Of a stretch of 64,000 nucleotides of DNA, positions 1 through 11,904 are shown piece after piece. This DNA comes from Syncephalis plumigaleata. Taxonomy: Eukaryota > Zoopagomycota > Zoopagomycetes > Zoopagales > Piptocephalidaceae. Numbering within the stretch: the stretch's first letter is position 1; each line of letters begins with the position of its first letter. The notes beneath the pieces were generated by a model. That model saw only the letters and a program-made list of their open reading frames with translations, did not search any database and had not been told where the DNA came from. Position numbers and translations under genes: made by a program. Where the stretch lies: contig JAIXMF010000003.1 in the NCBI GenBank assembly GCA_025201365.1, positions 992,001 through 1,056,000 of the forward strand, in the 5' to 3' direction.

Positions 1-883
1 CTATAGACGACCGACATTTATTGATCTAGGTTGTGGTAATGGACTACTCACCCATCTACTTACCATGGAGGGCAGTACTGGTATGGGGATTGATTTGGCC
101 GATCGTGGTGTTTGGAAGATGTACGGTGAACGTACTCAATTGGCGACATACGCCCTACAGCCCAATCATCTACGATTTAATGTGGATGAGAGTGAACACT
201 CTACCGATACAGAAGCATGTCCATGGACATCCATTGGCAAGATAGACTGGATCATTGGAAATCATGCGGATGAACTAGTGCCATGGTAAACATGGATAAT
301 ATAGATCTAACAATTGAAAAATAGAGTAACAATCTATGTACACATAATTAGGATTCCAATCATTGCAGCACGGTCGGGATATACACCAAAGTAAGTGATG
401 CATAATAGGAATAGAATAGCAATAGAATAGCAATAGTAATAATCATAATAAATTAGATTTGCTATTATTCCATGTTGTTTCTATACACTGGATGGACGAC
501 GTAATCTACCTAAATTACCAGGACAAAGTCGTTATGTATCGTATCAACGATATTTGGAGAATATCATTACAACGTGTGGTTATGAGATTGAACAAGATCA
601 ATTACGTATACCGTCCACCAAGAATATTGCCTATGTGGGAAGACAACGTACATTCGATGAACAAGGTTGGACAGATATACGAATTATACATGAATCTATT
701 TGTATTAATTGGCATGAATGTATATTAGATAAGGACAAAGCTACTACCATTGAAGCGAATATTCATCAACTTGCTTGTCAGGGTGACACGTTTAAAGTAC
801 GCATGACTGATCGGGTCAAGAATGAAATACGTAGAGAGAAGAAACGAGCTCGTCTACAGGATAAAATGACAGATTCAGTTTAA
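1..883 (+). CDS. TRM44: tRNA (uracil-O2-)-methyltransferase Trm44, 3' part
   Basis: This is the C-terminal part of an AdoMet-dependent enzyme that makes 2'-O-methyl-U44 in tRNA-Ser. The window opens inside the gene, in the Rossmann fold: the AdoMet loop IDLGCGNGLLTHLL is followed by GIDLADRGVWKMYG, IIGNHADELVPW and FAIIPCCFYTLDG, then RIPSTKNIAYVGRQRTF. All are characteristic Trm44 blocks in family order. The exons are 1-285, 352-390 and 457-883; the two introns (66 nt each, GT..AG) join in phase, giving about 250 codons here. The C-terminus is a short basic tail (NEIRREKKRARLQD). The N-terminal region and start codon lie outside the window. There are no frame breaks. The family assignment rests on motifs and order, and is strong. 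Confidence 0.9.
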
Positions 884-1166
884 CTTTGTGTTTTTACACT
901 TTTGGTATGGCAATGTAATAGACATTTAGATGTGGATGTGTGTTATGAATTAGCAAACAAATAAATAAATAGATTCCGTCACCACCATTATTGCTAACCT
1001 CGGAACTTGCCATTTTAACCCGGACACTTCCGAACATAAGCAAGCAAACACACGCACACACGCACACATACGCACTTGTCTCTTAATCCTATAACAATAA
1101 CTATCTTGCACTCACCTTTACTGTTTAACTTGCGTTTATTCAATTCCGCTGGTTTAATTGGTTAGC

Positions 1167-2411
1167 ATGTCGGCCACACGTGCACTAGCTACTTCACTTC
1201 GGCAAACACGCCCTAGTACGCGTTTCGCGTCTATTGCGGTAAGCATGGATGACGCAATCTTGGATGGAATGCACACTGATACTGGTATTCACGATTAGAT
1301 GCGTGGTATTCAAACATCGACGCAATCCTCAATGGCCAAGGAGACCGATACATTAACGGGTAAGCCGGTACTAATGAAGAAGTTTGAAATCTATCGTTGG
1401 GTAAGTTTGAACTTTGAATAAAGCATTACCTTGCATCTATGTAAACACATGCACCTACATACTTATACTTGTATTAGGATCCGGAACAACCGAGTGAGAA
1501 ACCACGTCTACAAACTTACAATATTGATATCAATCAATGCGGTCCCATGGTGCTGGATGCATTAATTAAGATCAAGAACGAAATTGATCCTACCTTGACT
1601 TTCCGTCGTTCTTGCCGTGAAGGTAACGAGTTGTTATATATATATATATATATATACGGTATATGCAACGACGACTAATCATGATGAATATAGGTATTTG
1701 CGGTTCATGCTCCATGAACATCGGTGGTGGTAACACGCTAGCTTGCACGGCACGCATTGATCGCGACGCTAGCAAACCGCTAAAGATCTATCCATTGCCG
1801 CATATGTATGTTATCAAGGATCTCGTACCTGATCTGACCAACTTCTACCGTCAATACGCTTTTATCGAGCCGTACTTGCAACAGAAGGAGCCGCCTAAGG
1901 ATGGCAAGGAGAATTTGCAAAGTATTGAAGATCGCAAGAAACTTGTAAGGACTAGCATCGACGGTTGTGTGTAATGATTAGATGAGCTAAATGATAATGC
2001 ATTATAGGATGGTCTCTACGAGTGTATTCTCTGCGCATGTTGCTCCACGTCATGCATGTCATACTGGTGGAATCAGGATAAATACCTTGGACCGGCAGCC
2101 TTGTTGCAAGCTTATCGCTGGCAAGCAGATAGTCGTGTAAGTAATTGTTAATGATTTGCGCTGTCATTGCTGGACTAATCGATGTCGCTCGATAACGATA
2201 GGATCACTATGGTCCGGAACGTCGTGCCAAGTTGCAAGGACCATTCAGCGTGTATCGCTGCCACACTATCATGAGTAAGTGGTGCTGCTTGCTAACCAGC
2301 GTATAGATGTATCGCTAACATGCATTTACAGATTGTACGCGTACTTGTCCCAAGGGTTTGAATCCTGGTCTGGCAATTGCCGAGATCAAGAAGGCTATGG
2401 CCACGGAGTAA
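1167..2411 (+). CDS. SDH2: succinate dehydrogenase iron-sulphur subunit, mitochondrial
   Basis: This is the iron-sulphur subunit of respiratory complex II, which passes electrons from succinate (via the flavoprotein) to ubiquinone in the inner mitochondrial membrane. Seven exons (1167-1238, 1299-1400, 1478-1622, 1694-1944, 2008-2136, 2202-2274, 2332-2411) join exactly in frame to 283 codons, the usual length. The basic, Ser/Thr-rich start ([20 protein letters not shown]) looks like a mitochondrial presequence. The 2Fe-2S ligands lie in [15 protein letters not shown] and LACTARI, the 4Fe-4S ligands in [11 protein letters not shown], and the 3Fe-4S/4Fe-4S ligands in [18 protein letters not shown] small oddity is Met (SCMSYWWN) where Pro is usual after the third cysteine cluster. 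Intron 3 contains a (TA)n run. There are no frame breaks, so this part of the sequence is reliable. Confidence 0.97.
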
Positions 2412-3351
2412 GGCGGATACTTGTTTGACATGGTAAAGATTTGTTTTGCTTCTCTTTGATGGCAATGCACATTGATTCTACTAGTTGATAAACTGGCAGT
2501 AATTAACAACAACAACAATAAATCTATTTCCCACAGTGTAGCGAATGGTGTTTGATGCTACGTCCACGGCATAAAAGTAATAAATCCCATGTATACGCTC
2601 TATTAAACGTATAACACGCGATCAATATTTTGTTCTACTGCAATAAACGCATAGTAGGGAAGGAGACACGCTCAATTCTATTCATATGGTCGTACATCGG
2701 ATAATGTCTACTACGGTCCGTAATGAATTATTGGCCTGTCAATCGGTACTTCCTACCTTTTAGCGTGCCATTAGTTATTTCGTTTTACAAAAGAAAATGG
2801 GACAGTAGGCTTGGAGTGTAGGCATGCTGCCACTAGAGTTTCACAAGTAAATACGGCTCATTATTAGTCTATCCGTTGTCTTCGAAATAATAAGGACATG
2901 CACGGTCATGTATAACCCATTCTGCAGTGTAAACGAGGTGGATTACTGGTTTTATGCCATGTTTCGTGCTTTAAGCGACTTACTTGTGAAGTTCCTCGTA
3001 CGACCCGTATGCGCTCTGTTTCAAGATTGGTAGTGCACGAGAAGATGACAAAAATACATTCGTTCTATTATGTTTATAATACTATACTATCTAGTGTCAT
3101 CAGTATAGAGAACAATTAATTATTGTCACTTTTTTGAATTTCTTTTTGACGCGTATTCCTTTGATGACCTCTAACAAATAATACTAACGAATGATCATCG
3201 CATATCTGTTAACGTTTAACGATCTATGATATAATCTCATCGCTTGTCGATACCTATTAATAATGCATTTCTGTACTGCAAAACAACAAAAGTTTCGATT
3301 CCTTCTTTCTTTCTAAGAAAAAGAACCAAAAAATATACGTTAATTATTGGG
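2412..3351. other. intergenic, 3' of SDH2 and 5' of 7TM gene A
   Basis: About 940 bases of A/T-rich unique sequence. I see no coding pattern, RNA gene or sizeable repeat. It presumably holds the SDH2 3' UTR and the promoter of the following gene. Confidence 0.5.
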
Positions 3352-5372
3352 ATGGCTCGCTTCATCAGCTGGCGATATATCCTGCTACTGCAATGTCATG
3401 TTGTTGACGCGAGAGAATGCGCCGTCAATGCAAAGCTGACCGTGTCAACCATCGATAATACTACCGTAACCTATTCCACTTATGATTATTTCTCTCGTCA
3501 TTCACCTTATTATCATTATTCTAATGTTGGTGTACTCTGGCCATGGAAAACAGACACAACTAACTGCACGCTTGAGCATGGGCAATGGATCGAGAAACTG
3601 AGTAATAAAACGATCGACAATATTGGAACGTACGACAACATGACAATTGTCGTAGACACATTTAGTGCATCCATGCAGGATGTATGACAATAGCACAGGT
3701 AAATTATTCCTACAATATAGTATGTTGTATTTATTAACGCATGTGCATTTCAGATTGGTGTAGCCATGGAAGTACTTTCAAACGAACTCGTAGGACTGAA
3801 GATGCCACCTATCAAACTATTTATTCTTTTATCCAATCCAGACATTAGTAAAAGCAACTCAAGTTTACCCGAATGGGGTCCTGGTTGTCTATGGTATTGG
3901 ACAAACGACCACACACACACACCAGATGGGCCACCATCCATGAATGTGGCATTAGTGGATAAGCCAGATGCACTAAGCATATTATCCAGTTTGCATGGCA
4001 CTCTATTCTTCCATTTTGACATTGAACAAGGTACGTGTCATATCATTGACTATGTGATTAGCAATGCTAACAAATAAATACATGAAAATAGAACCCGGTA
4101 TGTGGAATAAGCTTTACTTGTCAACCGGATACGTTGCCTACAAATGGATATGCTTTATTGTGGTATGCTTGGATGCAGTTTATTACTTCACGATTGAATG
4201 CTAACATGAATGCTCCATAGGCTGGTGCTACATTGCTATACGCACACGTTCGTTTCTTCATGTTGTTGTGGCTAGGAGTACAGCCGAAGGGGATACGACT
4301 ATTTATATTTATTATCTCATCGATTGCAACCATTTGTAAGTCATATCACAGTATCATTTACCAATTCTTATATATATACAATATGTTGCTGCAGTTTACT
4401 TGATGATGAATAGGCTTACTATGAATACGCGTTTATTTCAAGTAATCTCCACTACCGCCTCGTTTACATTCGTGTGTGCTTTGAATGCGGTTCTGCTACA
4501 ATGGTAAATATTATGGAATCAAGGCAATAGAAAGCATAGAAAATACTTATCCTCGTATACCAGGACGTTTTACAGTCAGGCACTATTCTCGAGAACAACG
4601 ATATTATGCTTTAGAGCTGTCGTAATTATATTATTTATACCAGATGTTATATCATATGTGCTTGCTATCATTATGTCTACTATTAGACACATTGACATTG
4701 GTGAAGAAATATTGTATGTAATTTCAAATTACATTGGGTTTACGATGCAAATCGTTAATGTAATAACTTACAGTGGACTCGGTGGGTACCCTACTTGATT
4801 GTCATGCAAACTTGTCTAACGTACTATTACGGGCTAGCTATCTTTTTTGGTTACAGTGCGCATCGTTTACGACGACATGACAAGCCACGTACTCGCTTTG
4901 CATTGGTAAGTGTTGACCGTTCATTTAGTACTATTCACTAATATGCATACATATATGCACATATCCATTGCAGTTGACTGTATTTACAATCATTGTGTTT
5001 ATTTCGGACGTAATAACACTGACAGAGAGCATTATTACATCCTATTTCGACAAAATGAATGTAGTATTGTCACATAAGCGATGGTTTGCCTTTTCAGCGA
5101 TGGGCCATTTGGAGTTCGTTTCCTATTCAATTGCATGCCTTATCATTCTAGGTGTGTGCTACCAGGGATGTAATAATGCACAAGGCCCAAGACAACATAA
5201 GCCGCCACTTGGTGGCATGACCACGATCGAGTATGAGCCATCGGTGAAGGATATCGATATCACTGTGGTGGTAGGGTCAAACACCGAGCGTGACTTGTTC
5301 AGACCACCTCAACGCCCTCGATGCCATTCGAGTAGTGTCAAATCCGAGAAAACTATCATAGAGATTGCATAA
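3352..5372 (+). CDS. 7TM receptor-like membrane protein, copy A
   Basis: I do not recognise the family. Eight exons (3352-3698, 3754-4030, 4092-4162, 4221-4335, 4395-4503, 4564-4717, 4774-4915, 4974-5372) encode about 537 residues. A signal peptide (start MARFISWRYILLLQ) leads into a luminal or extracellular domain of about 200 residues with several N-glycosylation sequons and the block DGPPSMNVALVDKPDALSIL. Seven hydrophobic helices follow: AYKWICFIVAGATLLYAHV, IRLFIFIISSIATIFYLMM, a Phe/Val-rich third, AVVIILFIPDVISYVLAIIM, WVPYLIVMQTCLTYYYGLAI, FALLTVFTIIVFISDVITL and FVSYSIACLIILGVCYQG. A basic loop (HRLRRHDKPRTR) precedes helix 6 and a soluble tail of about 90 residues ends the protein. 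The plan resembles a GPCR with a large ectodomain; signalling is inference. One frame break near the end of exon 1 (about 3673) appears when aligned to copy B, so the gene is either assembly-damaged or decaying. Confidence 0.6.
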
Positions 5373-5674
5373 ACGCTCAATCTATCCTGTAGAATAAGTG
5401 AGTGTTATTATTAGTGTGGTATGGTATGGTTATCCTGATTAGGGGTGTCACTGCATCATAGACATAATAAGGATGAACTTGCGCAAGTAATGAATAAACC
5501 GGTTTCCCTTTGTAATAAGCATGGAATGAGTGAATCCATTCCTATCATGTGCGATTAACATTCCTGTATTCATGCATACATATATCTGCTATATCTGCAC
5601 ACTAGAACGCCATGGCGTTGCATATCGTTAAGCACACAACTTATTCCATTACTCCCCGCTAATATTGTACCAAT
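5373..5674. other. intergenic spacer between the tandem 7TM copies
   Basis: About 300 bases with no gene, presumably the 3' UTR of copy A and the promoter of copy B. Nothing else was recognised. Confidence 0.5.
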
Positions 5675-7617
5675 ATGAAATACTTGAACCTTCACTACTT
5701 TTTATTTACAATAGCTGTATGGCTTATTACTAATAATGGCATCGTCGATGCGAAACTAACCATAACAGCGCCCGATAATACGACAGCGACCTATCCTACG
5801 CTTGATTATTTCTACCATCGACAGTCCTACTATCACTACTCGGGAATTAGTGTTTTCTGGCCATGGAAAGCGAATACAACCAGTTGTACCATGGAGGATG
5901 GCGGTTGGATCGAGAGCCATAGCAATGAAACGGATATGCTACGATCATATGATAATCTAACCATTACCACTACAACAAGTGCCGCTACATCTTCAGGATG
6001 TGTAACGATAGCACAGGTAAAAAAGAATGGGTTTGAAATATAATTGCAACTGCTAATGACAAATTGTATAGATTGGGTTGGAACTGGAAAGACTGTCGAA
6101 GCAGTTAACTATACGAGGGATGCCACCGATCAAGCAGTTTATCTTTCTAGGAGATTTCGATCTTCTTAATAACAATAGCAGTACACCATTATGGGGCTAT
6201 GGAAATTTATGGTATATAACGAGAGATCCGTCAAGAATACCAGATGGACCACCATCCATGAATGTGGCACTAGTGGATAAGCCAGATGCATTGAGCATAT
6301 TATTCAGTTTGCATGGCACTCTATTCTTCCATTTTGACATTGAACAAGGTACGTGTCATATCACTGACTATATAATGATCAGTGCTAACAAATGAATGAA
6401 TAAATGAATGAAAATAGAACCCGGTATGTGGAATGAGCTTTACTTGTCATTGGATACGTTGCCTACAAATGGATATGTTTATTTTGGTATGATTTATTGC
6501 AAGTTATCCATTAATATCAGTCTCATAGTTTATCATCGTAGGTTGCTGTATCGTTAATATACGCATATACTCGTGTATTTATGTTGATCCGAATGGGAGT
6601 ACAACTCAAGGGACTCCGGCTTGTTTCGTTTGTCTTAGCGTCAATTTCATCCATTTGTAAGTACTACCTTATCGGTTAGGCTAAAACTCACCTGAGCAAT
6701 ACAGTGTATTTAATAGAAATCGTATATCTCAAATTCATACTTGGGTGATGTTAACGCTTACTTTACGTGCTGTATACAACGGCAGTGGACGTGATCTTGT
6801 GGTACTGGTAAGATGGGCGATATAATGTTTAGGCATTCATCACTAATTGCATTTCCTTATAGGTCTTCCTATGGTACAACGACATTCTCCAAAGTGTCGC
6901 TCGTATGCTTTAGATTAGCATAGTTTAACCTCATTTAAATGCATCATGTATATATCTATACTATTTTAGCAACATCAGATTGCACCGACAAAATATCAAC
7001 GCTATGGGTTGTTGCGTTGGTGTCGGATTTCCCGTACCTATCATTAATTCGATCATATTTGGCGGTTTAGTAAGTATTAATGTCGACAATCTCAATCTTA
7101 CTAATAGTTTTATCGTAAAGTTTTATGGTTTGGATATTGCATGTATCAGGTTCGACAACATCCCAAGGCTCGAAAGCGATTTACTCAGGTATTCACATTT
7201 ACCGTGCATGCATTGATCAAAGCTAACAAAGACAATGTAGCTGATTGTATTCTCTACAGTGGCATGGATTTCTTACGGAACAATGACGATAGAAAACATT
7301 ATCACGAACAACGAGCAAGTTCACGGGTCAGCCGCACTACAAGAGCGTTTATTTTCCATATCATAGCAGATATAAGGTATATAGTAATTCAATTGTTGCC
7401 TCATGGTATTTGGCGTATATTGGCCGCGACAAACGGATCAGGATGATAAGAAGCCTAGTGCACCACTGGTGGAATGACTACCATTGGCTATGATGCGCAC
7501 GCACAAGAAATGAACGCATCAACTCGACCGGATGACAATCCAGCTAGACCAGCACATCCCGTAAATTCTCCCAAAAGCGTCATTCAAGCAGAGAATGTTA
7601 CCGTTGAAGTAGTATAA
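5675..7617 (+). CDS. 7TM receptor-like membrane protein, copy B (frame-broken)
   Basis: A tandem paralogue of the preceding gene, in the same orientation and with the same exon plan. The start MKYLNLHYFLFTIAVWLIT is a signal peptide. DAKLTIT, WPWKANTTSC, MPPIKQFIFL and PDGPPSMNVALVDKPDALSI match copy A, as do later segments (LKGLRLVSFVLASISSI, HPKARKRFTQVFTFTV and the tail GGMTTIGY). Exon 1 (5675-6015) has no break where copy A has one. Downstream, the paralogous frame is interrupted several times (around 6455, 6475, 7160 and 7445). Copy B is therefore either a decaying duplicate or strongly affected by the indels seen elsewhere in this assembly. The end at 7617 is chosen because the C-terminal tail aligned to copy A closes there. 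The function is unknown. Confidence 0.5.
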
Positions 7618-7928
7618 GAAGCTCTTTTTCCGCTATAATGCGTAATAAACACCACCGATCCATTCCTATTTACTTACTAAAGATTACTTAATTAATTGAT
7701 GTGATTTCATATAAATAGAGTTCACATAATAATAATATTACCAGCTATCCTATCCATTAATGAATATCGACATAGTAACAAGAAACGGTTTATTTCTCCG
7801 TGAACAGCAGTAAATACGCAAGAATAAAGGAAATGACGGAATTCATTACGATGTGCGTCATAGAAAAATGGTGATAATAATAATGGTAATAATGGTAGCA
7901 GTGGTAGTAGTAATGTACACGATATTAA
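7618..7928. other. convergent intergenic spacer
   Basis: About 310 bases between the 3' ends of 7TM copy B and the mannosyltransferase. It is A/T-rich, with an imprecise TAATGG/TAG-type simple repeat at about 7870-7915. No gene was seen. Confidence 0.5.
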
Positions 7929-9090
7929 CTAGCATGGATGATAGACGATTAGCTGCGGTAGACCCCATACCTTGAAGCCCATTCTCTTGGCCATTTTGGC
8001 AAATCCTTCTGTCTCGACCTGATGATCCAGGACGAAGGCAGGGAAATTGGCACCGGCTCGATGAACATCCGATCTTACTAGTAGAAATGTGGCACCTACA
8101 CCGTCAAGTTCAACAATGGGAAAGTTGAGGAAATTACGATAAGAGGCAAGTGGCATGCGTCGTGTCCATATCTTGTCATAATAGCCTAGTTGTGGTAGAT
8201 GTCAACCAGTCAGTCAATTAGTAAATAATGCTTCTAATCTACTATTCTTCTTACCTTCAACGAATAGTTCATTAGGATCCCGCGTGGCCATCCACTCTCT
8301 ACTCTGTGGCGTTTCATGCCAGGCGTTATTGTCGTATGGCACATCGCTACCATCCGATAGACGACAGTAGCAATTGGGCCAGTACATCTTTATCGTGTCG
8401 ATCATTTGATCGATAATATCGGTGGGGAAGTTGATCACATCGACATCCCACCATACGACCCAGTCCTCGTCGTCCAACGCGGAAAGAAGAAAGTTACGAC
8501 TCTTCCCATAAGCTTACGACGTGGACCTTGTGCCTCGAATGCATGACGTCCCGCGCCACTACGAGGTATATTAGGATCTTCGGGAAAGTCCTTACGCAAT
8601 ACTGTAATGCGTCGATACTGGTCTTGTATCGGTGTTAAATGTGCCATCAACTTCTCGTAAGTACCATCATTCGACTCGCCCACCAAGAATCCCAAGGAAA
8701 GCTTATGCTTAGGGAAATCAAATCGATTTAGATTCTCGAAGTAAGCGTCAAGATGACGAGCAGCATTCTTTAATGGTGTAAGAATAATGGTAGTATTATC
8801 ACGACGTGGTCGGTCGAAATTGAACATTCGTATATCAGTTGTGGTGGTAAGATTGGATAGCTTTAAAGATGATGCATCATGTTTAGTGTGTGACCATGCA
8901 TTGGACGTATGAGTATCTATTAATATTATCATTATTATTACACAGTTTGTTAATAAGTGTCTATCACTACTATTGCAACTATAAAATTATTACCATATCT
9001 AACGAGAAAACTGATAACTAGTGCAATTGCCAGCAGTATTAGCAGTAGCAGTGGTAGTCGAGACCAGCTTTGACGAGTGGAATGCTTCAT
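7929..9090 (-). CDS. Anp1/Mnn9/Van1-family alpha-1,6-mannosyltransferase
   Basis: A Golgi type II membrane glycosyltransferase (GT62) of the family that builds the alpha-1,6-mannan backbone of N-linked glycans from GDP-mannose. The start at 9090 gives a short cytosolic end (MKHSTRQSWSRL) and one signal anchor of Leu/Ile/Val. After an intron comes the catalytic domain: NTTIILTPLKNAARHL, LGFLVGESNDGTYE, SGAGRHAFEAQGPRRKLMG, then VVWWDVDVINFPTDII with the metal-binding DxD (DVD), and finally LDGVGATFLLVRSDVHR, FVLDHQVETEGFAKMAKRMG and the usual end GLPQLIVYHPC. A second intron lies at about 8160-8260. A one-base frame break lies at about 8513 in a GGAAG run, directly before the DxD block; it looks like an indel error. 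Which of the paralogues Anp1, Mnn9 or Van1 it matches best cannot be settled by eye. Confidence 0.9.
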
Positions 9091-10550
9091 GAATGTTTAT
9101 AATGAAAAAAGTAGAAAGAAGAATAGACGGTTGGAACGGCATAAAAAAATACGGGGCATAAATAGGTGAGAGGGTGCGGTCCTCTATAAAGCAAAACGGT
9201 CGAGTCGCCACTACTAACATCATTGTTTTATCCTATAATTATATATATTCGTCATGGCGGAAACACCGCTACTATGCCAAATGTCATCGCTTTCCAAAAC
9301 AAGTCGACACGAAATTTCAAAAAGTCTTCATGTTGCCCTTATTGGGGCTCTAACCATCCGTTGATACTCCGTTGTTTCGCGTTTCCAGCGCCTAGTCTCA
9401 TTGTAAATGATGCCAAACATTCGTTTAGTAGTAATGACGATTTTCGAAACAATACAATAGCTAATGGCATAACATAGCATAGTATAGCATAGTATAGAAT
9501 GGTAATGGCGTCGATCCTAGATCATTTAATATGTCATTGAATGAATGGATCTTCATTCATTGTCTACGCATCATAAGCCACATGTGGTACCATAAACTTG
9601 TCTTTCCATTTGGTAAATGCCATTCTCATGCTAAACATGCCCGTTTACTTTTCTAGTAGTACACGTTCTACTCGAAAAAGGAATGCCATATTGCTTGTGT
9701 CATTTCCATGAGCTATACTCATGCCAACGATCTAAGGAATACGCACTTGTCCTTATCTACTTGCACATGTAATCATGTTACAATAGCACGCCATAGCCAT
9801 TGGGATCGGGTGCTGGTGTTGGTGAATGATAAATGATGATGAATGATGATGATAGTGGTGTTGGTGTAGTTGCACACATCTCGATGGCATCAAAGATGCT
9901 GATAATGGCAATCATGCATTCTAAACTTGAAGTGCATACGGTATCTGAATTTGCTTTTCTTTTCGCATATCATCTGCTTTGCCATTCCTTTATATGGTCG
10001 ACTCGTTTATCCAATAGAACATTTGCGTAAGAAATACTACTTGGAGAATGGATTTGTTTGCTCTCACTCTCTCACTCCTCACTCACACACACCCTGCATA
10101 TACACACTAAGCAGATCAAACTAGCAAGCAGGCTACGCCAATCTTTTGGCCGATCTTTATGATTGGCATGTTTCAATGGTAACAATAAATAGAGTATGAG
10201 TACAAACTGAACTAGTAGGAAGACCCTTTCCATTATTAAGTGGAAGGGATATGTTAGGGAATTGAAGACATTGTATTAGATGGCTACCGGACTACCCTGT
10301 AGCGATATTTTTAGCATAAATTTATAATTAGAACCGGTTTCATACGAATGAACAAGGAGTGACTAGTACATTAGAATGTTATTCCATGAACGATCAGTAG
10401 AGCAACGTTATACGTGTATTTATGTTGTTGTTGTTTTGTTTCGACTAATTCGCGCTTTTCTCCCTTCCCTTCTTCATTTTTTATTATTATCATCGTTGTT
10501 GTTATTTTGTTTATCTCTCGCACACATACACACACATATATATATTGACC
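9091..10550. other. divergent intergenic region, mannosyltransferase / DAD2
   Basis: About 1.46 kb between two divergent starts. Several short open frames exist but none has a coding look or a homologue I recognise. The last 100 bases before the DAD2 ATG are T/C-rich and then CA/TA-rich, probably promoter and 5' leader. Confidence 0.5.
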
Positions 10551-10910
10551 ATGACGCTATCAGATTCGTACTCTAGTGGTTCTAAACTTGCTCCACCTGT
10601 TCATATACAGTTGGAGGAGAAACAACGTGAATTACACGGCTTGTTGGCTATTCGTGATCTATCACGCGGGCTACATAACTACTTGGAACTACTCTGTGAA
10701 CGTATTGACGAGTTGAACGACGGCTATGAAGGTGCGTAACGGTTTGCTTAGCATACTAATTACGATACTATCATACAACCTATATGTATATTAACTTTTA
10801 TGAAATAGCCATATCTCATGTTATGTGTAATTGGCAGAATGTATTTCGCGGTATGAATCTAATTGGTACGTATACTTATGGCTAGCATTCTATTTAATCA
10901 CATATATACT

Positions 10911-10945
<35 letters not shown>

Positions 10946-11147
10946 ATACACGATAGAGGAACGAAAGGAGGTGCAACGTATGCCATTGGAACAACCAGAC
11001 GTGTCAGAATCACCAGAGACACAGCAATCGGATAATCATCGAGAAGACCCGGTAGAACGACAAAAGCGTGCAATTATCGGTACGCAATTGGTATTCCTAC
11101 CATTACACGGACAGGATACGAACATGCCGACTAATTCATCTGTATAA
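10551..11147 (+). CDS. DAD2: DASH complex subunit Dad2
   Basis: A fungal-specific kinetochore protein. The DASH/Dam1 ring couples kinetochores to spindle microtubules, and Dad2 is one of its small helical subunits. The exons are 10551-10731, 10809-10865 and 10957-11147; the introns join in phase to 142 codons. The core IQLEEKQRELHGLLAIRDLS, YLELLCERIDELNDGYE and NWQNVFRGMNLI reproduces the Dad2 pattern (EKQ.EL..L.AIRD, then a W-x-x-VFR-x-hydrophobic motif). The C-terminal 60 residues are acidic/polar and end with a short hydrophobic IIGTQLVFLPL. The ATG at 10551 is chosen because the Dad2 core begins about 20 residues later; two codons upstream there is an in-frame ATG (10545) that would also work. 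Intron 2 is almost entirely a TATATG repeat. Confidence 0.85.
10903..10950 (+). repeat. (TATATG)n microsatellite in DAD2 intron 2
   Basis: Roughly seven near-perfect hexamer units occupy most of the intron, ending a few bases before its AG acceptor. Confidence 0.9.
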
Positions 11148-11305
11148 ATTCAAGTGGTGTTCATTTACGCGGGATATACATATTATCATTACTATAAACA
11201 AGTACTTTTACATTCTATTGTAATTGTTTTCCTCTATTTTATAACATGAGAGTGCTTTAATTAATATGTGTATCCATTTGAATAACAAGGTTTTAGTTTC
11301 AATAA

Positions 11306-11904
11306 TCAACTAGCGTGTTCCTTTGTGTATCGTCGCGTTCTTCCATTATTATTATTATTACTACTGTTATTACTATTGTTATTGTTGTAGCGTAATCGAC
11401 TCTGATACACAACTGAGGCTATCAAAGTAACATATATATGATTAGTACGTAATTTACGAATAATGAGAAGCAGTATAAATTATTACGCTGTTATACTCTA
11501 GTTACAAACTTACCCGTTGGTGATGCAAGTTCAACGTCCAGTCCCAATTTCTCAATTTTATGCACGGGTTTCTCTAGCAGTCCTTTAATATTTGCATCTT
11601 TAGCAAATCCTATGAAGCCCGTATTATACGGTCGATATGTATCGGGACACTAATTGTTGTCATTGATATAATCAGTAATCAATATAAGCATTAATACTTT
11701 GCATTATTCATGACTTACGCGTGACAAACGATATGTAACAACACGACCATAACTTCTGAAATAGTCAACTACCTGCTCGACTTCTTCCACCGAGGTTAGC
11801 GAACGCGGTAAACAAAAACGAAAGTAACCTTGGCTAATAATCACTGTCTTTGGCTCTGTGTCATTAGACGAATAGTTGAACGCCTTTCTACTCCCTGTAG
11901 TCAT
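11306..11904 (-). CDS. small RRM-like protein of unknown function
   Basis: Three exons on the minus strand (from 11904; the donor follows TYRLSR, exon 2 starts CPDTYRPY, exon 3 starts near 11415) encode about 145 residues. I do not recognise a named orthologue. The order of predicted elements fits a single RNA-recognition-motif fold: strand TVIISQGYFRFCLP, helix SVEEVEQVVDYFRSYG, strand RVVTYRL, strand NTGFIGFAKD, helix ANIKGLLEK, strand LDVELASP. The C-terminus is a low-complexity Asn stretch followed by a basic end (GRTRRYTKEHAS). The gene converges on DAD2 with only about 160 bases between the stops. RNA binding is inference from the fold pattern; the RNP aromatic positions are partly kept (GFIGF). 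Confidence 0.6.
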
